Notes under the pieces: generated by a model
Told to the model about the DNA's origin: nothing
The model's database searches: none
What the model saw: only the letters and a program-made list of their open reading frames with translations
Position numbers and translations under genes: made by a program
In this document: one piece after another, positions 26,499 through 33,487 of the stretch
Position numbering within the stretch: the first letter of the stretch is position 1
Layout: the number at the start of each line of letters is the position of its first letter
DNA from: JAICMB01 sp963802915
Lineage (GTDB): Bacteria > Acidobacteriota > Terriglobia > Bryobacterales > Bryobacteraceae
DNA: 64,000 nt
Direction: 5' to 3'
Assembly (NCBI GenBank): GCA_963802915.1
Contig: CAWDKQ010000007.1
Span: 1-64,000 of the forward strand

Positions 26499-28805
26499 TT
26501 ACCCACGCTTCGATTTGCGTTTTGTCTTCCGCTGCTGCTCCGGCTCCACGATCCCAAACTGTAATTTACGCTCAATCGGATCGATCCTATCCAACCGCAC
26601 AGTTACATCATCCCCAATCGAGAATTCCCGTCTTGACCGCTGCCCCACAATCTTCCGCGTATTCTCGTTGTAAGCGTAGCGATCCCCCGGAAGCGTGTCG
26701 ATCGGAACCAGTCCTTCAATGTACATGCCCTCCAACTCCACGAAAAATCCGAATTTTGTGGTGCTGATGATCAACGCTTTGAACTCTTCGCCGACGCGGT
26801 CCTCCATGAACCGGACCTTTTTCCATTCCACCAACTCGCGTTCGGCATCGGCCGCGCGGCGTTCCGTTTCCGAGCTCTGTTCCGCAATCGAATGCAAGAG
26901 CTGCATTGGTCGATTCGCCTGCTTTCGATCCAGCCAGTCACCCAGAATCCGATGCACCATCAAATCCGGATACCTTCGAATCGGCGACGTGAAGTGTGTA
27001 TAGCTCTCCGCCGCCAGCGCAAAGTGCCCGCGATTATTCTCGCTATACCGCGCCTGCTTTAACGATCGCAGCATGAGATAGCTGAGGATGCGCTCTTCCG
27101 GCTTACCTTCGATCTTCGAAATCAGCTTCTGATAATTGCGCGAAGAGATCGAAATGCTTTCGGGTAGGACCATGTCGCGCCGATTCTGGTGTCCACCCTC
27201 GCGCTTCCGCTCCGACACCTTGAAACGCTTCACCGGAATCGCTCCGATCCCGAGCGAGTAACCAAAATGCGAAGCCAGGTCTTCAAACTCCATCACGCGT
27301 TTCGCGTCGGGTTTGTCGTGAATGCGAAACAGGCTCGGAATGCCCTCGTGCTCCAGGTGCGAAGCGACTGCTTCGTTCGCCGCGAGCATGAATTCTTCAA
27401 TAATCCGATGTGCAATGTTCCGTGAAGCCCGCACCACGCCCGTCATCTGACCGAATTCATCGAACTCGATCAACGGCTCCGGCATGTCGAAATCGATGGA
27501 ACCGCGTTGCACACGCTTACGATTCAGAATCAGCGCCAGTTCTTCCATGAGTTTGAAGCGATCCACCAACGGCGCATACCGGTCGCGCAGACCCGGGTCG
27601 CCTTCGAGCAGCAGATGAACGTTCGTATAAGTCATCCGCTCCACGCTGCTGATGATGCCTCGCGTGAACTCCTGCGACACAACGTCGCCGCGATGGTCGA
27701 TCTCGAGAAGCGCCGAAAGAACCAGCCGGTCCACTTGAGGCTTTAACGAGCAGATTTCAGTCGAGAGTTCCAGCGGCAGCATCGGAACGGCACGATCCGG
27801 GAAATAAACGCTGGTGCCGCGCAGCAGCGCCTCTTCGTCGATCGGAGATCCAGTTTGAACATAATGGCTGACGTCGGCGATGTGAACATGCAGCGCGTAG
27901 TTCCCGTTCGGCAACCGATCCACCCATACCGCATCGTCGAAATCGCGAGCCGTCTCGCCGTCGATGGTCACCACGTCCATGCCGCGAAAATCACGCCGCC
28001 GGGCAACTTCCTCTTGCGGAATTACTGTCGAATACGATTCCGCCTGTTGCAATACGTCAGGTGGGAAACGATGCGGAATGTGGTGCTTGCGAATCACGAT
28101 CTCTACGTCCACGCCGAAATCGTCCGGATGCCCCAGGATCTCGATGACTCGCCCCACAGCGCGATCGCCATCCTCAGGAAACTCGAGGATCTCGACGTTG
28201 ACGATCATTCCGTCCAGGTCTTCGACGTTCGACACCTGAACCGGCGCAGCGCCCACGCGATCGGCACTAATCGTCTCCTCTGGAATTTCCATCCCCTCTG
28301 GAATTTCGATCCACTCCTTAATGCGTTCGTCGTGAGGAACAACGTAGTTTTGTCGCCGCACCCTGAATTCGCCTACGACGGTCAAATGCGCACGCCGGAC
28401 GATCTTCACGATCTCTCCGTCCGCGCGCCCATCCGAATCGATACGCCCGATCTGCGTCACTACGCGATCTCCATGCATCGCGCCGCCCATCGACGAACGC
28501 GGAACGTAGACATCGCCTTGAATGCCTTCAATCGGACGATCGGGAATCACGAACCCATATCCACCGTCGCGATGCATGTTGAGGCGTCCGATGGTGAACT
28601 CCTGGCTGAGCGCCGTCACCACATACTGACCCGACCGCACCTTGATCAGATCGCCGCCACGCACCAGCCGTTCGAGCGCGGCTTCCAGTTCCTCACGGTC
28701 TTCACCCTTGGCTCCGGTCTCGCGCACAAGCTGCTTGAACGTTGCGCGGGCGTGCGGCAGATGGGAAATATGGTCGAGAAGAGACTCGGGGCTCACGCCT
28801 CTCAT
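26499..28805 (-). CDS. rnr: Ribonuclease R
   Basis: A 768-aa 3'-to-5' exoribonuclease that degrades structured RNA. In order: an N-terminal winged-helix region, cold-shock OB domains (GRLNMHRDGGYGFVIPD near residue 75), the RNB catalytic domain with DGETARDFDDAVWV (metal-binding Asps), LHVHIADVSHYV and HFTSPIRRYPDLMVHR, and a C-terminal S1 domain (FKALIISTTKFGFFVELEG) with a basic tail. The ATG at 28805 is shared with a short divergent promoter region for the DinB gene. It is the probable first gene of an operon with the frameshifted secreted protein. Confidence 0.97.
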   Translation of the reverse strand: MRGVSPESLLDHISHLPHARATFKQLVRETGAKGEDREELEAALERLVRGGDLIKVRSGQYVVTALSQEFTIGRLNMHRDGGYGFVIPDRPIEGIQGDVYVPRSSMGGAMHGDRVVTQIGRIDSDGRADGEIVKIVRRAHLTVVGEFRVRRQNYVVPHDERIKEWIEIPEGMEIPEETISADRVGAAPVQVSNVEDLDGMIVNVEILEFPEDGDRAVGRVIEILGHPDDFGVDVEIVIRKHHIPHRFPPDVLQQAESYSTVIPQEEVARRRDFRGMDVVTIDGETARDFDDAVWVDRLPNGNYALHVHIADVSHYVQTGSPIDEEALLRGTSVYFPDRAVPMLPLELSTEICSLKPQVDRLVLSALLEIDHRGDVVSQEFTRGIISSVERMTYTNVHLLLEGDPGLRDRYAPLVDRFKLMEELALILNRKRVQRGSIDFDMPEPLIEFDEFGQMTGVVRASRNIAHRIIEEFMLAANEAVASHLEHEGIPSLFRIHDKPDAKRVMEFEDLASHFGYSLGIGAIPVKRFKVSERKREGGHQNRRDMVLPESISISSRNYQKLISKIEGKPEERILSYLMLRSLKQARYSENNRGHFALAAESYTHFTSPIRRYPDLMVHRILGDWLDRKQANRPMQLLHSIAEQSSETERRAADAERELVEWKKVRFMEDRVGEEFKALIISTTKFGFFVELEGMYIEGLVPIDTLPGDRYAYNENTRKIVGQRSRREFSIGDDVTVRLDRIDPIERKLQFGIVEPEQQRKTKRKSKRG

Positions 28806-28825
28806 GATACTGACTGTCTCATCCG

Positions 28826-28831
28826 TATAAT
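28826..28831 (+). promoter_or_regulatory. Consensus -10 element upstream of a DinB-family gene
   Basis: A perfect TATAAT lies 12 bases before the ATG at 28844, so transcription would begin about 6 bases before the start codon, leaving almost no leader and no ribosome site. No clear -35 is seen. Confidence 0.45.
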
Positions 28832-28843
28832 GAGTCGAATACT

Positions 28844-29353
28844 ATGCCCGTATCAGCATCCACGATTCTTGAACACCTCGATTACAACACGTGGGCCAGC
28901 CGTCGCCTTGTGGACGCCGCATCTCAATTGACGCCCGAAGAACTAAACCGGGATTTCTCCACGGCCGACCGCAGCGTCCTGGGAACCCTGGTCCACATCT
29001 ACGCCGCCGATCGCGTCTGGCTCGGTCGCATGGAAGGCAAATCCCCAAGTGTCTTTCTCGATCCCGAGGTCGACATGAATCTCGCCGTTCTGCAAAACGA
29101 TTGGCCGGCAATTCAGGATCGGTGGCAAACGCTAGCCGCCGGCCTCGACGATGCCGCAGTGCAAGCGGTCCTATCGTACAAGGATCTGAAAGGCACTCCC
29201 TACGAGACCGCGGTTTGGCAAATTGTTCTACACGTTGTCAATCATGGGACGCACCATCGCGGCCAAGTGGCGGGATTCATCCGCGCCATGGGTCACCGCC
29301 CGCCGCCTCTCGATTTGGCGAAGTATTATCGCGATCACGCCAATCCACGGTGA
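28844..29353 (+). CDS. DinB-family metalloprotein
   Basis: A 169-aa four-helix bundle of the DinB/YfiT superfamily. The conserved metal ligands are His51 (LVHIYAADRVW), His134 and His138 (HVVNHGTHHRGQV). Members are thiol-dependent metalloenzymes or damage-induced proteins; the substrate is not known. Starts 12 bases after a consensus -10 element, so the message is nearly leaderless. A second, distinct DinB-type gene lies at 36968-37462. Confidence 0.92.
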   Translation: MPVSASTILEHLDYNTWASRRLVDAASQLTPEELNRDFSTADRSVLGTLVHIYAADRVWLGRMEGKSPSVFLDPEVDMNLAVLQNDWPAIQDRWQTLAAGLDDAAVQAVLSYKDLKGTPYETAVWQIVLHVVNHGTHHRGQVAGFIRAMGHRPPPLDLAKYYRDHANPR

Positions 29354-29361
29354 GACCCCTG

Positions 29362-29655
29362 CTAGACCAGCTTCTTACGAGTTGCCTCTATGGATTCGCC
29401 AAGCTCTGCCAATCGTCCCGCGATTTGCTGTCGCTGTTCTTCATCCGCGATGCTGGGCAGAAATTGGCTGATGACCTCGTAGCCCCTCTGTGCTTTGCCA
29501 AGCACCTCTTTGGCGTGCGCCAAGTCTCCCATTTGGATTTCGGTTTCGGTTACTCCAACGAACGTAAAGCAAACTTCCAAATCCGTTTTCAAAAACTCGG
29601 ACCGGATTTGTTCAGACTCGGACCGCAACGTAGTCCAGTTCGGCGCAGGATTCAT
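29362..29655 (-). CDS. Small helical protein of unknown function
   Basis: A 97-aa, probably alpha-helical protein: TTLRSESEQIRSEFLKTDLEV, LAHAKEVLGKAQRGYEVISQFL, RQQIAGRLAELGESIEATRKKL. I chose ATG 29655 because GAGGT lies a few bases upstream; 29676 would add an RM-rich stretch. Similar helical proteins with a HAKEVL..A..GY motif occur in Acidobacteria, with no assigned role. It is convergent with the DinB gene. Confidence 0.55.
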   Translation of the reverse strand: MNPAPNWTTLRSESEQIRSEFLKTDLEVCFTFVGVTETEIQMGDLAHAKEVLGKAQRGYEVISQFLPSIADEEQRQQIAGRLAELGESIEATRKKLV

Positions 29656-29730
29656 CGGTGACCTCATCCGCATCAACCGTCTTAAGAATAGAGGGTGCCA
29701 ATCGCAAAATGTTACCCCCGCGATGAACGC

Positions 29731-32196
29731 TCATTCCTGCCGCAGAGCCACGGTTGGATCCGTATGCGTCGCCCGGCGGGCTGGAACATAACTCGCAAAC
29801 AGCGCAACGGCCAGCAGTAAAATCGGGATGGCTATGAACGTCAGCGGATCGTGCGACTTGACGCCGTAAAGCAGATTCGAAATCGCATTCGCGAGTACGA
29901 ACGAAAGTCCTAGCCCGATCAGCACTCCGACGATCGCCAGACGCGCGCCTTCGCTCAGAACGAGGCTCAGCAAATCGCTGTCCCTGGCGCCCAACGCCGC
30001 GCGGATGCCAAGCTCGTTCGACCTTTGGCTCACCGAATAGGAAATGACGCCATACAGACCGGTGGCCGCCAGTATCAATGCCACGGCCGCAAAAACCCCG
30101 AGCAGGAAGGTTCGGAAGCGCGGCTGCGCCACGGAGCCGTCGAGCAGTTCGTCCATCGTCGCGACTTTGAATACCGCCTCTTCCGGATCGAGCGCCTGCA
30201 CTTGCGCGCCAACCGAGCGCGCCATCGCTGATGGTTCGGTGTTGGTCCGGACTACGAGTGTCATGGTGCCTTCCACGAAACTCATCAGAGGAGCCGGCAC
30301 CTGGAGGTAGGGAAAATACATCTCAGCATTGGTTTCCGCATCGAGACCCGCGTGCTTCACATTACCGATTACGCCCACAACGGTGTACCACGGGCTGCCG
30401 TCAAATCCGGTTTGGATTCGTTTCCCGAGAACTTCTTCACCTGGAAAGTTGCGGCGCGCCAGAGTGTCGTTCACGATGGTGACGGCCGGTGTCTGCTCGC
30501 CATCAGACGCGGTGAAATAGCGGCCCTTGATAAGCGGCACGCCCATCGCGGCGAAATAATCGGCGCTGACAGCGCGAAACTTCGCGCGAGGTTGTTGTGC
30601 GGTCGGCAGCGCGGGACGGTGCTCGATGATGAAGTTTAAGCTCGGATCGCTGCCGCTAAAGGGAACGTCCCGGGTGATACCGGCGGTCTCGACGCCTGGC
30701 ACGGCTTTGACGCGTTCGAGGAGCCGTTGATAGAACTGCGCCACATGAAGTCCATCGTAACGGGCTTCGGGAAGAGTCAGGCGCATGGTGAGGACGTGAT
30801 CGCTCCGGAAGCCCGGGTTTACACGCTGCAGTTCAGCGAAACTGCGAATCATCAGTCCGGCGCCAATCAGCAGCACTACCGACATCGCGACTTCGACCAC
30901 CACCAGCGTGTTACGAACCCTGCGGCTCCTGATGCTTGCCATCGAACTGCGTCCCGCCGTCTTCAAAACCTCGTTGATCTGGGCCCTGGACGCCGTGATC
31001 GCTGGGCCGAGCCCGAACAGGAGGCCGGTTAATATCGACACAATCAAGGTGAAGAGCAGAACCCGTCCATCGACCGAAATTTCTTCGATACGCGGAATAT
31101 TGCTGGGGCCGAGCATCACCAGGGCTCGCACGCCCCAATACGCCAGCATCAGTCCGAGCGCGCCGCTTACCAGAGAGAGCACCAGACTCTCGCTCAGAAG
31201 CTGCCGCACGATTCGAAATTGACCCGCGCCCAACGCCGTGCGTACAGCAATTTCCTTCTGACGGCTGCTGGTGCGCGCCAGCAGAAGATTCGCGACATTC
31301 GTGCAGGCGATCAGGAGGACGAAACCGACCGCGCCGAGCAGGGTGATTAGGGTCGAGCCGATATTGCCGACAAGTTCTTGCTGGAGCGGAATGGCGCTCA
31401 CACTCCAGCCAGTGTTCGTATCGGGATATTGGCGCTCCAGGCCGCGGGCAATACTCTGCATTTCCTGGCGCGCCTGCTCGACGCTTACACCCGGTTTGAG
31501 GTGCACGATCACCTTCAGCGTATGCATGGCGGATCGGGTCGCCGCGGCAGCATTGTTCTCGCCCATCTCGAGCAGTTCCTTGGCGTCGAGTGTGTAAGGC
31601 ACCCAAATCTCCGACTGGGTGTCGAGCAGCCGGAACGCCGGATCGGTCACGCCGGCGACAACGTAATCTTTCCCGTCGAGCGTTAGGGATTTGCCGAGGA
31701 TCGACGAATCGCTGCCGAAGCGTCGTTCCCACAAGCCATAGCTGAGAATTACAGCCCGATTTTTCCCCGGTTGATCCTCATCAGGAAAAAATGTGCGGCC
31801 TATTTTTACGTTTTCTCCCAGAAGTCGAAAGATTCCCGGAGATACAGCCGCGGTTTCCACATGTTCCGGAACCCCGCGGCCCGTTAATACGCCAGGCTGC
31901 GGCCGGTACGCGGCTATTTGGTCGAAAGAATGTTGCTGCTCCGTCCAGTCTTTGTAATCGGGAGGCGAAACGTAGAATCTCTTCAGGCCCTTGCTGGGAT
32001 TGGTTTGCCAAAGAACAACCAGGCGACTCGCATCGGCGTAATGCAACGGTTCCAGCAGCACGCCATTCACTACGCTGAAGATTGCAGTGTTGGCGCCGAT
32101 CGCGAGAGTAAGGGCCAGCGCCGCAACAATCGTCGGACCTGGATCCTTGAGGAGCATCCGGCAGCCATACCGGAGATCTCTTAAAAGCGACTCCAT
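29731..32196 (-). CDS. ADOP-family orphan ABC permease
   Basis: An 821-aa integral membrane protein with the duplicated MacB/FtsX layout typical of the acidobacterial duplicated orphan permease family. An N-terminal helix (TIVAALALTLAIGANTAIFSVV) is followed by a periplasmic MacB core domain, a three-helix FtsX module (GSTLITLLGAVGFVLLIACTNVANLLLA, with the TSSRQKEIAVRTALGAGQFRIV signature), a second periplasmic domain and a second FtsX module (SQRSNELGIRAALGARDSDL). No ATPase gene is adjacent, hence 'orphan'. It ends in DPTVALRQE, as family members do. Substrate unknown; one of two such genes bracketing the ANTAR regulator. Confidence 0.92.
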   Translation of the reverse strand: MESLLRDLRYGCRMLLKDPGPTIVAALALTLAIGANTAIFSVVNGVLLEPLHYADASRLVVLWQTNPSKGLKRFYVSPPDYKDWTEQQHSFDQIAAYRPQPGVLTGRGVPEHVETAAVSPGIFRLLGENVKIGRTFFPDEDQPGKNRAVILSYGLWERRFGSDSSILGKSLTLDGKDYVVAGVTDPAFRLLDTQSEIWVPYTLDAKELLEMGENNAAAATRSAMHTLKVIVHLKPGVSVEQARQEMQSIARGLERQYPDTNTGWSVSAIPLQQELVGNIGSTLITLLGAVGFVLLIACTNVANLLLARTSSRQKEIAVRTALGAGQFRIVRQLLSESLVLSLVSGALGLMLAYWGVRALVMLGPSNIPRIEEISVDGRVLLFTLIVSILTGLLFGLGPAITASRAQINEVLKTAGRSSMASIRSRRVRNTLVVVEVAMSVVLLIGAGLMIRSFAELQRVNPGFRSDHVLTMRLTLPEARYDGLHVAQFYQRLLERVKAVPGVETAGITRDVPFSGSDPSLNFIIEHRPALPTAQQPRAKFRAVSADYFAAMGVPLIKGRYFTASDGEQTPAVTIVNDTLARRNFPGEEVLGKRIQTGFDGSPWYTVVGVIGNVKHAGLDAETNAEMYFPYLQVPAPLMSFVEGTMTLVVRTNTEPSAMARSVGAQVQALDPEEAVFKVATMDELLDGSVAQPRFRTFLLGVFAAVALILAATGLYGVISYSVSQRSNELGIRAALGARDSDLLSLVLSEGARLAIVGVLIGLGLSFVLANAISNLLYGVKSHDPLTFIAIPILLLAVALFASYVPARRATHTDPTVALRQE

Positions 32197-32240
32197 GATA
32201 AGGATCTATTTTAGGACAATTTTCGGGGCCTAAAATAGTT

Positions 32241-32276
32241 TGGACCGCACCACCTTTTTTAGGCGGTCGCGGTCCA
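32241..32276. promoter_or_regulatory. Strong hairpin 3' of the 16-codon peptide gene
   Basis: An inverted repeat with outer arms TGGACCGC (32241-32248) and GCGGTCCA (32269-32276) and a further 6-bp inner stem with one G-U pair around an A/T-rich loop. On the minus strand it lies 38 bases after the peptide stop codon and 44 before the permease start, so it could end the peptide transcript or shape the permease leader. There is no T-run after it. Confidence 0.5.
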
Positions 32277-32313
32277 GGAAGATTAAGGTAGGATTGCCCT
32301 CACCTGCGGCGGT

Positions 32314-32364
32314 CTACGATCCCCAAAGGATATTGCCGGCCTTCACGTTCGTTTTCACTTTCAT
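32314..32364 (-). CDS. Putative 16-aa basic peptide
   Basis: A tiny open frame with an excellent ribosome site: AAAGGAGA lies 8 bases upstream of ATG 32364. It encodes MKVKTNVKAGNILWGS and then TAG. The cationic beginning with regularly spaced Lys (KVKTNVKAG) recalls from memory short 'KVKTNVKAG'-type peptides seen in actinobacteria, cyanobacteria and acidobacteria. It is probably expressed, as judged by the ribosome site, but whether the peptide has a function, or whether the frame serves as a leader for the permease gene below, is not known. Confidence 0.5.
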   Translation of the reverse strand: MKVKTNVKAGNILWGS

Positions 32365-32529
32365 CGTGGCTGTCTCCTTTCTTTCGTTTACTGCCGTCGG
32401 ACGCTCTTACTAAGGCAATCGCCTTACCACTTTCGTACTAAGCGAAATCACCGAGTTCCATCTAAGGGATGTTATTGATTCAAATCAGAAATGGACCTTA
32501 GTAGCCGGGCCGCGCTTCGATCGGGGGAT

Positions 32530-32585
32530 GCGCGAAAAAGCTATCCGAATGGATAGGGACTCACCGATCGGATAGCTTTTCGCGC
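32530..32585 (+). promoter_or_regulatory. Two mutually exclusive hairpins in the leader region of the GAF-ANTAR gene
   Basis: A long stem pairs 32530-32548 with 32568-32585 (18 bp with one extra A). Within it CTATCC (32541-32546) can pair instead with GGATAG at 32551-32556 around a GAAT loop, because GGATAG occurs again at 32570-32575. The same left strand therefore has two partners, as in switching leaders. It is 116 bases upstream of a GAF-ANTAR gene whose family binds RNA hairpins. The transcript start has not been found. Confidence 0.55.
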
Positions 32586-32700
32586 CTGTGATGCGTCCGA
32601 TAAAAGACTTCTATTGGACAGGCCCGCAAAGTACGGGGTAAGCTTAGTTCCTACTAATCGAAGGTCGGCCAGCTCTCCGCGGAGCGACAGCCGAGGTGCC

Positions 32701-33444
32701 ATGGTCCGATTTTCTGCCGAATCTCACGACCCCGAATTCTCGCAAGTCGCCCTTCTGCATCGCATCAGCAGTATTGTCAGCTCCGAACTGTCCATTGATG
32801 AAATGCTCGGCGAGATCATCGGGCTCACCGTTCAGGTGACCGGATGCGACGCTTGCCTGGTTTACCTGGTGGAACCCGCGACTCACGAACTGGTGCTGCG
32901 CGGTTCGCAGGTTCCGCACGCCGCGGATCTGGGACGGTTGCGCATCAAGGTCGGAGAAGGCGTCTCCGGATGGGTTGCGGAGCACCGGTCTCCGGTGGCG
33001 CTGGCTTCCAACGCGCCTTCAGACGTACGTTTCAAGCATATCCGGCAGCTCATTGAAGATACGTACCAGGCGCTGCTCTCTGTTCCGCTCGTCAGCGGCG
33101 GCGACGTGATCGGGATCGTCAACGTTCATCACCGCGATACCCACGAATACTCGCCTGAAGAGATCTCGCTAGTCTCCTTCATCGGCGAGCAGATGGGGAA
33201 CGCGCTCACGAAATCGCTGCTGGCCGAGGAAAACGAGAAGCTTCTGGAAGAAGCGCGCCAGATTCGAAACGAACTGGAAGCGCGGAAGCTCATAGAACGG
33301 GCCAAGGGAATCCTGCAGCGGCGCGAAAACATAACTGAAGAAGAAGCGTACCTGCGCCTTCGCAATCAGAGCCGCCGCATGCAGCGTCCCATGAAAGAAC
33401 TGGCCGAGGCCATCATTCTGGCGGACGAGCTTGGCCGCGGCTAG
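32701..33444 (+). CDS. GAF-ANTAR RNA-binding regulator
   Basis: A 247-aa cytosolic regulator. The GAF domain covers residues about 20-165 (LLHRISSIVSSELSIDEMLGEII...LLSVPLVSGGDVIGIVNVHH), followed by a helical linker and the ANTAR domain at the C terminus (LEARKLIERAKGILQRRENITEEEAYLRLRNQSRRMQRPM). ANTAR domains bind tandem RNA hairpins and act as antiterminators, so GAF may sense a small ligand that controls this. I selected ATG 32701, with GAGGTG a few bases upstream, over the longer frame from 32614. Two ADOP permeases flank it, so transporter control is a plausible job. Confidence 0.9.
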   Translation: MVRFSAESHDPEFSQVALLHRISSIVSSELSIDEMLGEIIGLTVQVTGCDACLVYLVEPATHELVLRGSQVPHAADLGRLRIKVGEGVSGWVAEHRSPVALASNAPSDVRFKHIRQLIEDTYQALLSVPLVSGGDVIGIVNVHHRDTHEYSPEEISLVSFIGEQMGNALTKSLLAEENEKLLEEARQIRNELEARKLIERAKGILQRRENITEEEAYLRLRNQSRRMQRPMKELAEAIILADELGRG

Positions 33445-33487
33445 CCGCCATCTATCAATTCAACAACTCGCGCGTCTACAGTAGGAC

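Noticed and set aside
27855..28931. 358-codon frame antisense to rnr
   Set aside because: It mirrors the RNase R gene, whose RNB and S1 motifs are unambiguous.
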